From assembly GCF_005405145.1 (NCBI RefSeq), contig NZ_BJDM01000008.1, positions 1 through 64,000 on the forward strand: a stretch of DNA of 64,000 bases, read 5' to 3'. The DNA is from Paucilactobacillus kaifaensis (lineage in GTDB: Bacteria > Bacillota > Bacilli > Lactobacillales > Lactobacillaceae). The translations under genes were made by a program, and so were the position numbers. Below are positions 1-8,412 of this stretch, piece by piece (position 1 is the stretch's first letter; each line of letters begins with the position of its first letter). Below the pieces are notes generated by a model that had not been told where the DNA came from, did no database searches, and saw only the letters and a program-made list of their open reading frames with translations.

Positions 1-102
1 AATGTTTCTTGCCTTAAACCCGAAGGTTTAAGGACCCTACACATTTGATTTGTCGAAACTTTGTTCAGTTTTCAAAGGTCTACTTTGTTGCCGCAAGACA
101 AC
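1..102 (-). other. 16S rRNA operon leader (rRNA gene itself lies off the left edge)
   Basis: Read on the minus strand, this stretch carries CCTTTGAAAACTGAACAAAG (boxA-like antitermination and 16S processing-stalk sequence) followed by AAATGTGTAGGGTCC. I recognise both as parts of the leader before 16S rRNA in lactobacilli. A perfect 9-bp hairpin with a UUCG tetraloop follows at 12-33. No mature 16S sequence is present, so the rRNA gene must begin beyond position 1. The same motifs also occur in complementary form just after 16S, so the direction rests mainly on the strong minus-strand promoter next to it. Confidence 0.75.
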
Positions 103-108
103 TGTTAT

Positions 109-137
109 ATAATATCATCATGTCAATCAAGTGTCAA
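109..137 (-). promoter_or_regulatory. rRNA operon promoter
   Basis: The minus strand has a perfect -35 TTGACA (132-137), a 17-base spacer and the -10 TATTAT (109-114). Transcription should start near 102 and run left into the rRNA leader. A second TTGACA-like box overlaps the spacer but has no matching -10. The near-consensus hexamers fit a stable-RNA promoter. Confidence 0.8.
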
Positions 138-245
138 TTTAATTTTTTAAAAATGAATAAATATTCATTTTGCTCTCATTAAAGTTCAACTTAATTCATT
201 CAATTAATTAACTTATCCTTTGCGACAACAAATATCATAGCAATA

Positions 246-272
246 AAATTCAGCTCGGTCAAGGCCGAATTT
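246..272 (-). terminator. Probable terminator of the orphan gene at 280-645
   Basis: On the minus strand a 9-bp stem (AAATTCGGC with GCTGAATTT, one G-U pair) with a 9-base loop is followed by a weak T-rich tail. It lies just after the stop codon of the gene at 280-645 and would separate it from the rRNA promoter. Confidence 0.5.
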
Positions 273-279
273 AAAAAAA

Positions 280-645
280 TTAATCAAAAAAAGGAGCAGT
301 ATCCATTTCAATTGTTTGAAATAGATGTTGTAGCTGATCAACCTCAACAAACTTAAGGCCTTTGATACGTTGACATGCCGTAACAACACTACCTTCGTGA
401 TCATGGATGGAGAAGACAAACAAAGTCTGTTTATTATCTCCTTTGACCATTGATAGTTCTTCCAATCTTAAGCAGTCTGTATCAACGCCAACTGAATTCT
501 TTAAATATTCAAGCATTGTTGCTAAGACAGTTGCATGTTCCTTTTCACTTTCAATAGATAAAAAATGATATGGTGCCTCACCCGTAACTAGAAAAGTTGT
601 ACTTTTAGAGTTACTGATTACGATTGTACCTGCTACTTTTGTCAA
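280..645 (-). CDS. Hypothetical protein, possibly a degenerate Nudix-like domain
   Basis: I do not recognise this 121-residue protein. It has no signal peptide or membrane segment and alternates short strands with a central helix (residues 36-52). The pattern of a strand pair, a helix near residues 38-53 ending in NSVGVD, then LFVFSI and a C-terminal EVDQL segment recalls the Nudix fold, but the catalytic REXXEE residues are missing, so this is only a guess. The start is TTG at 645, preceded by a GAGGGG ribosome site. It has its own promoter (TTTACT, 17 bases, TATAAT at 678-706) and a probable terminator, so it appears monocistronic between the rRNA operon and pgpA. Confidence 0.6.
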   Translation of the reverse strand: MTKVAGTIVISNSKSTTFLVTGEAPYHFLSIESEKEHATVLATMLEYLKNSVGVDTDCLRLEELSMVKGDNKQTLFVFSIHDHEGSVVTACQRIKGLKFVEVDQLQHLFQTIEMDTAPFFD

Positions 646-677
646 AGTTTTCCCCTCAAATCTCTCTTGATTATCTC

Positions 678-706
678 ATTATAGCTTCGTCGTCTAAGCA
701 AGTAAA
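678..706 (-). promoter_or_regulatory. Promoter of the orphan gene at 280-645
   Basis: Minus strand: -10 TATAAT at 678-683, a 17-base spacer and TTTACT (701-706, four of six -35 matches), about 30 bases before the TTG start. Confidence 0.55.
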
Positions 707-818
707 GCAACATGGTTAAACGCTAAAACACTACCTGTCTTATCAATAACATAACTACTGTGGATCAGTTAAATATGATATACTATGTGTCGTATTTTGA
801 ATATAGGAGGAATTTGAG

Positions 819-1328
819 TTGGTAAAAAAAGATACTCCTCTGCGCGAGCAGACTGTTGCCCTACTAAACAACCGTGGTGTAACAATTGATGATATTAGTG
901 AATTAGTCTATTTTCTCCAAAAGGACTATGTTGTAGGAATTACAACTAACCAATGTAAAGAAAATGTGGATGCTGTTTTAAGTAAACGTGAAGTTCAAAA
1001 CGCCATCATTACTGGTATTCAACTAGATATAATGACCGAAAAAAACGAACTTTTCGAACCACTCCAATCAATGTTAGATAAAGATGAGAGTCTATATGGT
1101 GTTGATGAGACCCTGGCGTTATCAATTGTAAATGTTTATGGCTCAATTGGCTTCACCAACTACGGCTACATCGATAAAATAAAGCCTGGAATTTTAACCA
1201 AACTAAATGCCCATAAGCAAGGAGAGGTGCACACATTCCTTGACGACTTAGTTGGAGCAATTGCGGCAGCTGCCGCAAGTAGAATGGCACACAAGGATCC
1301 TATCGATCAAGATGATCGCTTTCGCTAA
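819..1328 (+). CDS. pgpA: Phosphatidylglycerophosphatase A (PgpA/YutG family)
   Basis: This 169-residue protein matches the PgpA/YutG family. Members remove the phosphate from phosphatidylglycerophosphate to give phosphatidylglycerol, the step after PgsA, which is also in this window (49304). The family-typical block 'VNVYGSIGFTNYG' (about residues 106-118) and the acidic 'HTFLDDLVGAIAAA' (about 139-152) are visible. The start is TTG at 819, set by a perfect AGGAGG at 805-810. The DedA-type gene follows after 49 bases and is probably cotranscribed. The catalytic function is inferred from the family. Confidence 0.85.
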   Translation: MVKKDTPLREQTVALLNNRGVTIDDISELVYFLQKDYVVGITTNQCKENVDAVLSKREVQNAIITGIQLDIMTEKNELFEPLQSMLDKDESLYGVDETLALSIVNVYGSIGFTNYGYIDKIKPGILTKLNAHKQGEVHTFLDDLVGAIAAAAASRMAHKDPIDQDDRFR

Positions 1329-1377
1329 AATCTACTAATTACAAATATCTTTCATACTAATTTAAAGGAGCAAACTA

Positions 1378-2004
1378 TTGGAAACATTAATCGATTTTAT
1401 CATTCATATCGACGCACACCTAATCTCAATTGTTAACACTTTTGGTAATTGGTCCTATTTGATCCTATTTGCAATTGTTTTTGTAGAAACCGGTGCCGTA
1501 ATCTTACCCTTTCTTCCTGGGGACTCGCTATTGTTTGCAGCTAGTGCTTTAGCAGCAAATCCCAAATACAACTTGAGCTTCAGTGTCTTTTTTATTTTAT
1601 TTTTAATTGCCTGCATAGCTGGTGACTCTCTAAACTTTTTGATTGGTCAAAAAGTAGGTAAAACACTATCAAGCCACTCATTGTTTGGAAAATTAATTGA
1701 TAAAAAGAGCCTGGCCAGGTCCGAACAATTTTTCGAAAAGCATGGGGCTCCCGCAATCATACTTGCCCGCTATATGCCAATCATTCGTACCTTTGCACCT
1801 TTTGTAGCTGCTGGATCTGGTTTCGCGTATCATAGTTTCATTCGTTTCAGCCTAATGGGCTGCATCTCTTGGGTTTTAATTTGTACTCTGTGTGGTTATT
1901 TCTTTGGTAACTTACCATTTGTCCAGGATCATTTTTCTGTAATTATTTTAGCAATCATCGTAGTTACTTTAATTCCGGCAGTTGTGGGATTAATTCGCTC
2001 TTGA
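1378..2004 (+). CDS. DedA family integral membrane protein
   Basis: This 208-residue membrane protein belongs to the DedA (SNARE-associated/VTT) family, whose members are implicated in lipid-carrier or phospholipid translocation and envelope homeostasis. Family motifs are 'FVETGAVILPFLPGDSLLF' (about residues 35-53) and the arginine-containing 'ARYMPIIRTFAPFVAAG' (about 130-146). Hydrophobic segments flank both. The start is TTG at 1378, after AAAGGAG at 1364-1370. It follows pgpA closely, which places two envelope-lipid genes together. Its 3' end is only 8 bases from the convergent DUF1461 gene and no terminator is visible between them. The transported substrate cannot be deduced. Confidence 0.85.
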   Translation: METLIDFIIHIDAHLISIVNTFGNWSYLILFAIVFVETGAVILPFLPGDSLLFAASALAANPKYNLSFSVFFILFLIACIAGDSLNFLIGQKVGKTLSSHSLFGKLIDKKSLARSEQFFEKHGAPAIILARYMPIIRTFAPFVAAGSGFAYHSFIRFSLMGCISWVLICTLCGYFFGNLPFVQDHFSVIILAIIVVTLIPAVVGLIRS

Positions 2005-2012
2005 TTTTCTTC

Positions 2013-2654
2013 TCACACAGATGAGCTAGATTGATGTTTGCTGATTAAATATAAACTGACCAATTCGACTTCAAGTAAAATAACAAACAACAACAGCGTT
2101 TGGGTAAAAAATGTTTCGTCTAAGACATTAATAATCGGATCCGTTACTGGATCAAATAGCCAATCATTGTTACTAAATACTAACTTATGAAATACAACAA
2201 AATAATGATTAAAATTAATTGCTAATATTGTGAAGAGTATTGGAACGCCCACGATTAATCCTTGCAGCGGAAACATCAATTGCCAAAGTTGATGTTTCTT
2301 TTTTTTATTCCACAAAAGTATGCTACCAGCAAATCCACTCAAGACCAGCACAATCTCGTTTAGCAAAAATAAGTTTTTTACGTCACTAAAGTGTTGTTGA
2401 CCTGATACAGAAATTGCAACAAATTTAAAATGTAATGACCCACCTGGTATCTGTAGATAACTCATCAATCGCCAGTAATCGGACATAACTTGGGCGTGGG
2501 TGATACCAAAGATTTCATGGTGTGATAAATACACCATAATCGGGGTTATATTTAATGTAATAAAAATGGCCATACTAATGAAAAAGAGCACCATAATGCT
2601 CCCCGTTAGTATTGCCACTAGATAATATTTAATGTTTGCTAAGATCCCATTCAT
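2013..2654 (-). CDS. TIGR01906/DUF1461 family integral membrane protein
   Basis: This 213-residue protein has about four or five hydrophobic segments: near residues 12-36, 96-112, 126-148 and 187-206. It carries the family hallmark around residues 153-182, in which an FHKLVFSNNDW segment is followed by FDPVTDPIINVL and a phenylalanine pair. Its function is unknown. The gene begins 26 bases inside the upstream HAD phosphatase gene, so the two are translationally coupled. The order YunD, YutD, NagD-like HAD and DUF1461 is common in lactobacilli. The C-terminus ends in a short serine run. Confidence 0.85.
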   Translation of the reverse strand: MNGILANIKYYLVAILTGSIMVLFFISMAIFITLNITPIMVYLSHHEIFGITHAQVMSDYWRLMSYLQIPGGSLHFKFVAISVSGQQHFSDVKNLFLLNEIVLVLSGFAGSILLWNKKKKHQLWQLMFPLQGLIVGVPILFTILAINFNHYFVVFHKLVFSNNDWLFDPVTDPIINVLDETFFTQTLLLFVILLEVELVSLYLISKHQSSSSV

Positions 2655-3408
2655 CTAAAGTATCCACCTGATAAGTTGGCAATATTTCTTCGTGTGCTAC
2701 TTCATTACGCTTGGATAAACCCGTATACACAAGTAAAGTATCCATGCCAACATTAATTCCTGCTTTGATATCAGTATGATAGTTATCACCAACCATCACT
2801 ACCTGTTCTTTGGACAATCCGAGCTTTTTCAAAGCCATTTGCATAATAATTTTTTCTGGTTTACCAACCATAACTGGTTTTTGTTGAGTTGCATACTCCA
2901 CCAATTTAACCAATGACCCAGCTCCTGGAACCATGCCTCGTTCATTTGGTAAATTACTATCTGCATTGGTACCAATAAACGTAGCACCATTACGAATAGC
3001 CAATACAGCTAATTCCAACTTATGGTAAGTTACATCTGAGTCAAGGCCAACCACTACATAATCAGGCTGCTCTTCATCAAATGAAAATCCAACATTCAAC
3101 AGCGCATTCTTCAGTCCAATCTCTCCAACCACATAAACTTTACGATGAGCTTGATTCGCACGCTGGTCCAAATAATCAGCCGTTGCTAACGCCGTAGTGT
3201 AAATATTACTTTGATCAACTGTAATGTTATGATTCTGACGTAAGTTATTCGCGACAAATTGCGGTGTTCGTGTACTATTATTGGTAACAAACATTACTTT
3301 TTTATTTAATTCCTGCAGCCGTTGTACGAATCTAGCTGCAGCTGGAATAGTAGTTGTCCCCTTGTAGGTTGTTCCATCCAAATCGATAAAGTACCCTTGA
3401 TAATGCAT
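2629..3408 (-). CDS. HAD-IIA family sugar-phosphatase-like hydrolase (NagD/YutF)
   Basis: This 259-residue enzyme has the HAD motifs in order: 'FIDLDGTTYKG' (residues 8-18, nucleophile Asp), 'FVTNNSTR' (near residue 40), the lysine motif 'MVGKPEKIIM' (about 180) and 'MVGDNYHTDIKAG' (about 205). Spacing and length fit subfamily IIA (NagD, YutF), which dephosphorylates small phosphorylated metabolites with Mg2+. The true substrate is not evident. ATG at 3408 follows an AAGGAG site. It sits between yutD (16 bases upstream) and the overlapping DUF1461 gene in one minus-strand operon. Confidence 0.88.
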   Translation of the reverse strand: MHYQGYFIDLDGTTYKGTTTIPAAARFVQRLQELNKKVMFVTNNSTRTPQFVANNLRQNHNITVDQSNIYTTALATADYLDQRANQAHRKVYVVGEIGLKNALLNVGFSFDEEQPDYVVVGLDSDVTYHKLELAVLAIRNGATFIGTNADSNLPNERGMVPGAGSLVKLVEYATQQKPVMVGKPEKIIMQMALKKLGLSKEQVVMVGDNYHTDIKAGINVGMDTLLVYTGLSKRNEVAHEEILPTYQVDTLDEWDLSKH

Positions 3409-3424
3409 CCCAAATACTCCTTAA

Positions 3425-4060
3425 CTATTTATGCCGAATTACAAAGCGCTGGTTTTGCGACCGCTTATTATCTGTTCGAACCGCAGTCTGATTTTTACGT
3501 TCACTAACAGGAACAGGATTGACCTTTGTTTGGCGTTCTCTGATTTGTGGTTCACTTGCTCGATTACGATTATGATTAACCTGTTTTTTTCTATTATTTA
3601 TATTTGTCGGTCGTTTAGGACGTTTTGACTCAGTCTGTGTTCGATTCTGTGAGTTATGTTTAGCCTTATTATGATGACTTGTACGTTCTTTAGGTGTCCT
3701 AACATCTAAATTCTGAATCACAAAATAGGCACAACCAAAATTACAATACTCATAAAGATAATCTTGAATTGTGTCAACCATTTGATTTTTTTGAGCATTC
3801 GCATTGTTTGCCGCATAAAATCCTTTTAATCTTAACTGTTCAAAGCCCCAATCACCAACGATATAATCATACTTACTCAAAATCGTACTAAATCGTTCTC
3901 CCAATTTATCAGTATCAAAAGCATCCCGATAATTAGCCACCAACTGATACTGGTGACCATTAATCGTAAATGCTGTTTCGTCTTCTCGCTCAACTTTAAA
4001 AATATCAGCCCGTTGTTCTTGCCTCTCGGCAATTAACTGTTTCATTTTTTCTCGATCCAT
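3425..4060 (-). CDS. yutD: YutD family protein with a long basic tail
   Basis: The first 125 residues match the small YutD (DUF1027) family: a conserved core with 'NYRDAFDTDKLGERFS', 'YDYIVGDWGFEQLRLKGFY' and a cysteine in 'YCNFGCAYFV'. The function is unknown. The remaining 85 or so residues form a low-complexity tail rich in Lys, Arg, Asn and Gln, probably disordered and able to bind nucleic acid (inference). I place the start at ATG 4060, which has GAAAGGGGG at the right distance; an upstream TTG at 4078 would precede that site. Neighbours are yunD upstream (25 bases) and the HAD gene downstream. Confidence 0.85.
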   Translation of the reverse strand: MDREKMKQLIAERQEQRADIFKVEREDETAFTINGHQYQLVANYRDAFDTDKLGERFSTILSKYDYIVGDWGFEQLRLKGFYAANNANAQKNQMVDTIQDYLYEYCNFGCAYFVIQNLDVRTPKERTSHHNKAKHNSQNRTQTESKRPKRPTNINNRKKQVNHNRNRASEPQIRERQTKVNPVPVSERKNQTAVRTDNKRSQNQRFVIRHK

Positions 4061-4085
4061 CTTAAAGCCCCCTTTCAATCCTATT

Positions 4086-5465
4086 TTAAATTGGAAAATG
4101 TTTCATTAAATAACTGCCAACTACGTCCCTGAAAAACTTATTATACATTAATTTATTATTCCCTGCGATCTCAATCGTTGGAAAAAAAGGAATAAATAGA
4201 TAGTGGTCTAATGTGGCCAATGTATATTGACCAAAGATGTCAATTGGCTGGTGGTTGCTTGTCACCTGCTTAGTTTTTTGATTAAACTCCAGTCCTGCAT
4301 AATGAATTTCTCCAAATATTTTGCCGCGAAAGCCCATACCCTTTAATGGAAAACGGCGTAAAAAGCCTCTATTTTTTTCAATTTCTCGAACCAGTCTAAT
4401 TAAATTAGACCCAGATAAAGTTACTGTCATTACGTGCATTGCATGTGGCAACATCTTATGCAATTGATCGCGATTCACAATTCCTTCATCCAAACCAGTT
4501 AAAAATAATCCCGTATTTAACATAGCGAGATTAGTATTCGTAGCTTCTCTAATAGCATCTAGCCCACAACCAACTAAACTAAGATCATTTTCAAAATCAA
4601 CCGATAATGCGTTCGGTATTTTTGCTATCTGTTGATCGGTCAATAATTTCTCACCAGTTCGTCGGTACTCATCGATCTCATCCAAGTCTGTAGGCTCACT
4701 AGGTAAGTGCTCTGTGACAGTCACTCGTGCCTGAGCAGCAGAAACTTTATGATCCTCTAACTCTAAATCAATTTTACCAATATACTGTCCATACTTTCCC
4801 GCAGCAGCAAGTAATGATTGCCCCACGCGTTTACCGTGTTCTAGCAAATGATGTGTATGACTTCCGATGATAACATTAAATTCCGGAAAATTAGTTGCAA
4901 TCTTTTCATCAACCGTAATTCCCAAATGGGACAATAAAACTAACACATCGTATTGACCCTCAATTTTGTCCAATAAATGTGGAATCGCCTCGAACACATC
5001 AATTGGCTGCCACCCCTCTAGTGGATAAGTCAAAGTAAACGGCGCTGTTAAACCTAAAATGGCGACTTTCGTTCCAGTTGCAGTCGTAATAATCTTAAAT
5101 TGTTGGGCAAAATCAGGCTGTTGTCCATTTTTTTGATCTAGCAAATTACCCAAAACAACATCGAAGTTGGCATGTTGATACAATTGCTCCAATTGCTTTT
5201 TGGTGTTACCCAACCCTTCATTATTGCCAATTGTAACTGCATCGTAGCCAATCTGATTCATTAATTCAACGTTTGCCTGTCCGTCCGTTGCTTCACTAAG
5301 TGGATGAACACGATCCATCGCATCCCCTAAATCAAACGTCAGCACACTGCTGTCTGCACCACTCAAGGCTTTTTGCTGCATTTTTAGATATCGTCTAATT
5401 TTGGGCCAGTTCTCAAAATGTGAATGTAGATCGTTTGTATGTAAAATCGTAATTTTTTCGCTCAT
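4086..5465 (-). CDS. YunD-type metallophosphoesterase/5'-nucleotidase family protein
   Basis: This 459-residue protein has an N-terminal calcineurin-like metallophosphoesterase domain followed by a 5'-nucleotidase C-terminal domain. Metal-ligand motifs are 'LHTNDLHSHF' near the N-terminus, 'FDLGDAMDR', 'TIGNNEG' (standing in for GNHE) and 'IIGSHTHHLL'. It has no signal peptide or wall anchor, so unlike secreted 5'-nucleotidases it should act in the cytoplasm, as YunD does. Its substrate is not established here. ATG at 5465 is set by GGAGG eight bases upstream; in-frame codons before it have no such site. It heads a run of conserved genes down to DUF1461. Confidence 0.85.
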   Translation of the reverse strand: MSEKITILHTNDLHSHFENWPKIRRYLKMQQKALSGADSSVLTFDLGDAMDRVHPLSEATDGQANVELMNQIGYDAVTIGNNEGLGNTKKQLEQLYQHANFDVVLGNLLDQKNGQQPDFAQQFKIITTATGTKVAILGLTAPFTLTYPLEGWQPIDVFEAIPHLLDKIEGQYDVLVLLSHLGITVDEKIATNFPEFNVIIGSHTHHLLEHGKRVGQSLLAAAGKYGQYIGKIDLELEDHKVSAAQARVTVTEHLPSEPTDLDEIDEYRRTGEKLLTDQQIAKIPNALSVDFENDLSLVGCGLDAIREATNTNLAMLNTGLFLTGLDEGIVNRDQLHKMLPHAMHVMTVTLSGSNLIRLVREIEKNRGFLRRFPLKGMGFRGKIFGEIHYAGLEFNQKTKQVTSNHQPIDIFGQYTLATLDHYLFIPFFPTIEIAGNNKLMYNKFFRDVVGSYLMKHFPI

Positions 5466-5505
5466 CAAAAACCTCCGGCACACTACTTACATGTAATTAT
5501 CACAA

Positions 5506-6114
5506 TTAACGACGTTTATCAAAATCGACTTTTTTTCCATCAACCATTTGCTCAATATCTGCTAATGAAAGGGGTGCTCCAAATGGCAAATGATAATCTA
5601 AATACGCGGTCTCTGGCGTATCAACCCCAACATTGATGTTTTCTTTGGCCGGAACCGCATAATGATGAATATGGCCATGCAAATTAATTATTTGCGGTGC
5701 AATCCCAAGCATCATTGGATAATGAGTTAAATAATATTGCCGGTGATCATACTTGAATAATACACCCACATCATGAAACTCAAATTTTGGTTTATCGTTG
5801 AGCAAATAATTGTTCTGATCAAGAAATTTAAATAATTCACGGCTATCATGGTTTCCTTTGATCAACACCAAATGACCATTTAACTGTTTTAAAACTGATA
5901 AAACAGCCTCATTTGATTTAATAGCTGGATGAGTAAAATAAAGTGCAATATCGCCCAGATGATAAACCGTATCTTTGTCCTCTACCCGTTCATTCCAATG
6001 ATCAATAATGTCCTGATTCATTTGCTCAACATTGGCATAGGGCCGAATTGCAAAGTCAGTTTTGCCAAGTAAACTCTCATGAAAAAAATGTGTATCTGCT
6101 GTAATAAACCGCAT
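5506..6114 (-). CDS. Calcineurin-like metallophosphoesterase
   Basis: A 202-residue phosphoesterase with the full two-metal motif set: 'ADTHFFHE' (DxH, residues 5-12), 'YHLGDIAL' (GD), 'IKGNHDS' (GNHD, around 86-92), 'LTHYPMM' and 'NLHGHIHH' (GHxH). Family members hydrolyse varied phosphomono- or diesters, and the sequence does not reveal which. ATG at 6114 follows GAAGGGGAC. The yunD gene begins 40 bases downstream. The ackA terminator lies immediately upstream, so this gene probably has its own promoter or relies on read-through. Confidence 0.85.
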   Translation of the reverse strand: MRFITADTHFFHESLLGKTDFAIRPYANVEQMNQDIIDHWNERVEDKDTVYHLGDIALYFTHPAIKSNEAVLSVLKQLNGHLVLIKGNHDSRELFKFLDQNNYLLNDKPKFEFHDVGVLFKYDHRQYYLTHYPMMLGIAPQIINLHGHIHHYAVPAKENINVGVDTPETAYLDYHLPFGAPLSLADIEQMVDGKKVDFDKRR

Positions 6115-6140
6115 GTTAAGTCCCCTTCGATTCAGTTCAA

Positions 6141-6175
6141 ATAAAAAAGAATCAGATTAAATATTAATCTGACTC
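6141..6175 (-). terminator. Rho-independent terminator of ackA
   Basis: On the minus strand, GAGTCAGATTAA and TTAATCTGATTC form a 12-bp stem (one G-U pair) with a 3-base loop, followed by TTTTTT ATTT. It begins 19 bases after the ackA stop codon. Confidence 0.88.
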
Positions 6176-6193
6176 TCATTATATCTCATTTTA

Positions 6194-7384
6194 CTATTTT
6201 TTTAATCTTTCAACATCACGGGCGATCATTAATTCTTCGTCTGTTGGTACTAATAACGTTTTAACTGTAGCATCATTAGTACTCAAATCACGCTCAACTC
6301 CACGGATATTATTTTTTTCAGGATCAATTCCAACTCCAAAATATGATAACCCGTCTGCTACACTTTGACGAATGCCAATATCATTTTCACCAACACCAGC
6401 AGTGAATACTAATACATCAAGTCCATTCATTTCAGCAACATATTGGCCAATATAACGAATAACTCTATTGATCCAAATATCTCGAGCTAATTTAGCACGA
6501 TGATTAGTATCCATCACTTTTTCTAGATCACGCATGTCTGCAGATACACCAGAAACGCCTACTAACCCAGATTTATGATTTAAAATATCAATCATTTCTT
6601 CTGGATCTGAAATTTTCAACTTACCTTGCATCCACGACACTAAAGAAGCATCGACATCCCCAGAACGAGTAGCCATTGTAACACCGGCTAGTGGGGTAAA
6701 TCCCATCGACGTATCAAATGACTTGCCATCTTTGATTGCCGTAATTGAGGCTCCAGCACCTAAATGAAGAGTAATCATTTTTAGATCTTTTAATGGCTTG
6801 CCGACCAATTCAGCAGCTCGATTAGAAACATAGCGATGGCTAGTACCATGTGCACCATATTTACGAGCTCCATACTTCTCATACCATTCATAAGGAACAC
6901 TATACATATAATTAACTTCTGGCATTGTTTGATGGAAAGAAGTATCAAAGACTGCCACTGAAGTCACGTTTGGCAAGATCTTACGAAATGCTTTAATTCC
7001 AGTCAAGTTTGCTGGATTGTGTAAAGGAGCATAATCAGCTAATTCATCAATTTTAGCAATGACATCGTCGTCAATAACTACGGAATCTTTGAAATACTCA
7101 CCACCAGCAACCACGCGATGTCCAACACCTGTGATTTCACTAAAATCACTGATTATTGATAGATCAAGTAATTGTTTCAAAAGAAAGTTAATTGCTACTT
7201 CATGATCCTTAATTGACATAGTTTGATTAAACTTCTTGCCGTCACCATATTTTATCGAAACAATCGCATCATCCATTCCGATTCGCTCGATAACACCTTT
7301 GGCAATTACCTCTTCACTTGGCATTTCAAATAATTGAAATTTTAACGTAGAACTTCCAGCATTAATAGCAATAGTTTTTGACAT
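6194..7384 (-). CDS. ackA: Acetate kinase
   Basis: At 396 residues this is a full-length acetate kinase, which interconverts acetyl phosphate plus ADP with acetate plus ATP, a central ATP-yielding step in lactic acid bacteria. Signature motifs are the N-terminal 'NAGSSTLKFQLFEMP' (residues 8-22), 'VFDTSFHQTMPEV', 'HLGAGASITAIKDGKS' (nucleotide-binding, near 207) and 'VFTAGVGEND' (near 327). ATG at 7384 follows AAAGGAG. It lies 14 bases after the YtxK-type methyltransferase gene, the same pairing as ytxK-ackA in Bacillus. A strong terminator closes the unit. I see no convincing cre site. Confidence 0.97.
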   Translation of the reverse strand: MSKTIAINAGSSTLKFQLFEMPSEEVIAKGVIERIGMDDAIVSIKYGDGKKFNQTMSIKDHEVAINFLLKQLLDLSIISDFSEITGVGHRVVAGGEYFKDSVVIDDDVIAKIDELADYAPLHNPANLTGIKAFRKILPNVTSVAVFDTSFHQTMPEVNYMYSVPYEWYEKYGARKYGAHGTSHRYVSNRAAELVGKPLKDLKMITLHLGAGASITAIKDGKSFDTSMGFTPLAGVTMATRSGDVDASLVSWMQGKLKISDPEEMIDILNHKSGLVGVSGVSADMRDLEKVMDTNHRAKLARDIWINRVIRYIGQYVAEMNGLDVLVFTAGVGENDIGIRQSVADGLSYFGVGIDPEKNNIRGVERDLSTNDATVKTLLVPTDEELMIARDVERLKK

Positions 7385-7398
7385 ACTTTACTTCTCCT

Positions 7399-8412
7399 TT
7401 AGACGCTTAAATTTGTGGCTACCCAACGATCAATTTCCTGCATAAATGAAGCAAATTCAGCTTTATTTTTAAACGATGGAAATTCTCCTAATAATACTTT
7501 GGTTGCTTGTTTACTATTAGGCCCCTGTCGTTGCAATAACAAAATCGATTTTTGCGCTTGTTTAGTTTGAAATAACTCACTAGGTAGGTTGATAAGACCT
7601 TGTAAATGGGCGTGTTTTTGAATCCACTCAACAAACTGCTTAGATTCACTCGATTGAAACAAACTGCTAGGAACCAAAAATGCCCCAAACCCACCAGGCT
7701 TAAGATAATTCATTGCCTGTTCAATCAATAGATGATGAACATAAGAATGGCCCTTGTTGGCGCGAGTTTCATAGTTAGCAACATTATCATCCAAAGGATA
7801 ATAACCTACTGGTAAATCAGAAACAACCAGTTCGCTTTGTGGAATATCAAGTGAATCAATCGCATCTTGATGATATAGATCAATGTCTTGATGCTGCAAT
7901 GTTGTATTGATACTAGCAACTGCTAGCATGGAGTCGTCATTATCAATCCCATAACCATGGACTTTCAACTTAGTTACACTATGCAAATGATTCATTACAG
8001 TTGTCAATAAATTGCCAGTTCCAACGCTTAAATCAAAAATTGAAAATGGCTTAGTAAAATGACTAACCTTTTCCAGTAAATAAGCCATCAAAATGCCAAT
8101 CGTATCAGGAGTCATTTGATGATTAGACTGAATTGCATCTTGTTTAATTGCTTTAAGCATGATTAACTGTACGACCGTGCGAATTTCCTCAGGGGTAACA
8201 TTTTTTAAATTAATCGTCTGGTAGATCGCCTGCAATTTTTTTGCCGCTTGTTGATCGGGCTTGCCATCTTCAATTTGAACGTTTCCATCATCGATCAAAT
8301 TATCGGCATTTTCAATGAAAGCATCCAAGTATGAGTTTGAAACCGCTTGCTGTAAAATGGTTGTTGACTCATCAAATAATTTAAATAATGGCTCTATTTT
8401 TTCTTGTGCCAG
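7399..8412 (-). CDS. YtxK-type class I SAM-dependent methyltransferase (start uncertain, apparently CTG)
   Basis: The core has the SAM-binding motif 'DLSVGTGNLLTT' and an N6-adenine-like catalytic motif 'DLPVGYYP', as in the YtxK family found before ackA. The substrate is unknown. Homology-like sequence continues upstream of the first TTG (8328): residues such as EKIEPLFKLFDES and LQQAVSNSYLDAF are clearly coding. The frame stays open to a TGA at 8431-8433, but contains no ATG, GTG or TTG before 8328. The best candidate is CTG at 8412, four bases after AAGG and ten after GGAG, giving 337 residues. A homopolymer indel in the A-run at 8400 is the alternative. A possible promoter (TTGAAT, 17 bases, TAAACT) lies just upstream. 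Confidence 0.8.
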   Translation of the reverse strand: MAQEKIEPLFKLFDESTTILQQAVSNSYLDAFIENADNLIDDGNVQIEDGKPDQQAAKKLQAIYQTINLKNVTPEEIRTVVQLIMLKAIKQDAIQSNHQMTPDTIGILMAYLLEKVSHFTKPFSIFDLSVGTGNLLTTVMNHLHSVTKLKVHGYGIDNDDSMLAVASINTTLQHQDIDLYHQDAIDSLDIPQSELVVSDLPVGYYPLDDNVANYETRANKGHSYVHHLLIEQAMNYLKPGGFGAFLVPSSLFQSSESKQFVEWIQKHAHLQGLINLPSELFQTKQAQKSILLLQRQGPNSKQATKVLLGEFPSFKNKAEFASFMQEIDRWVATNLSV

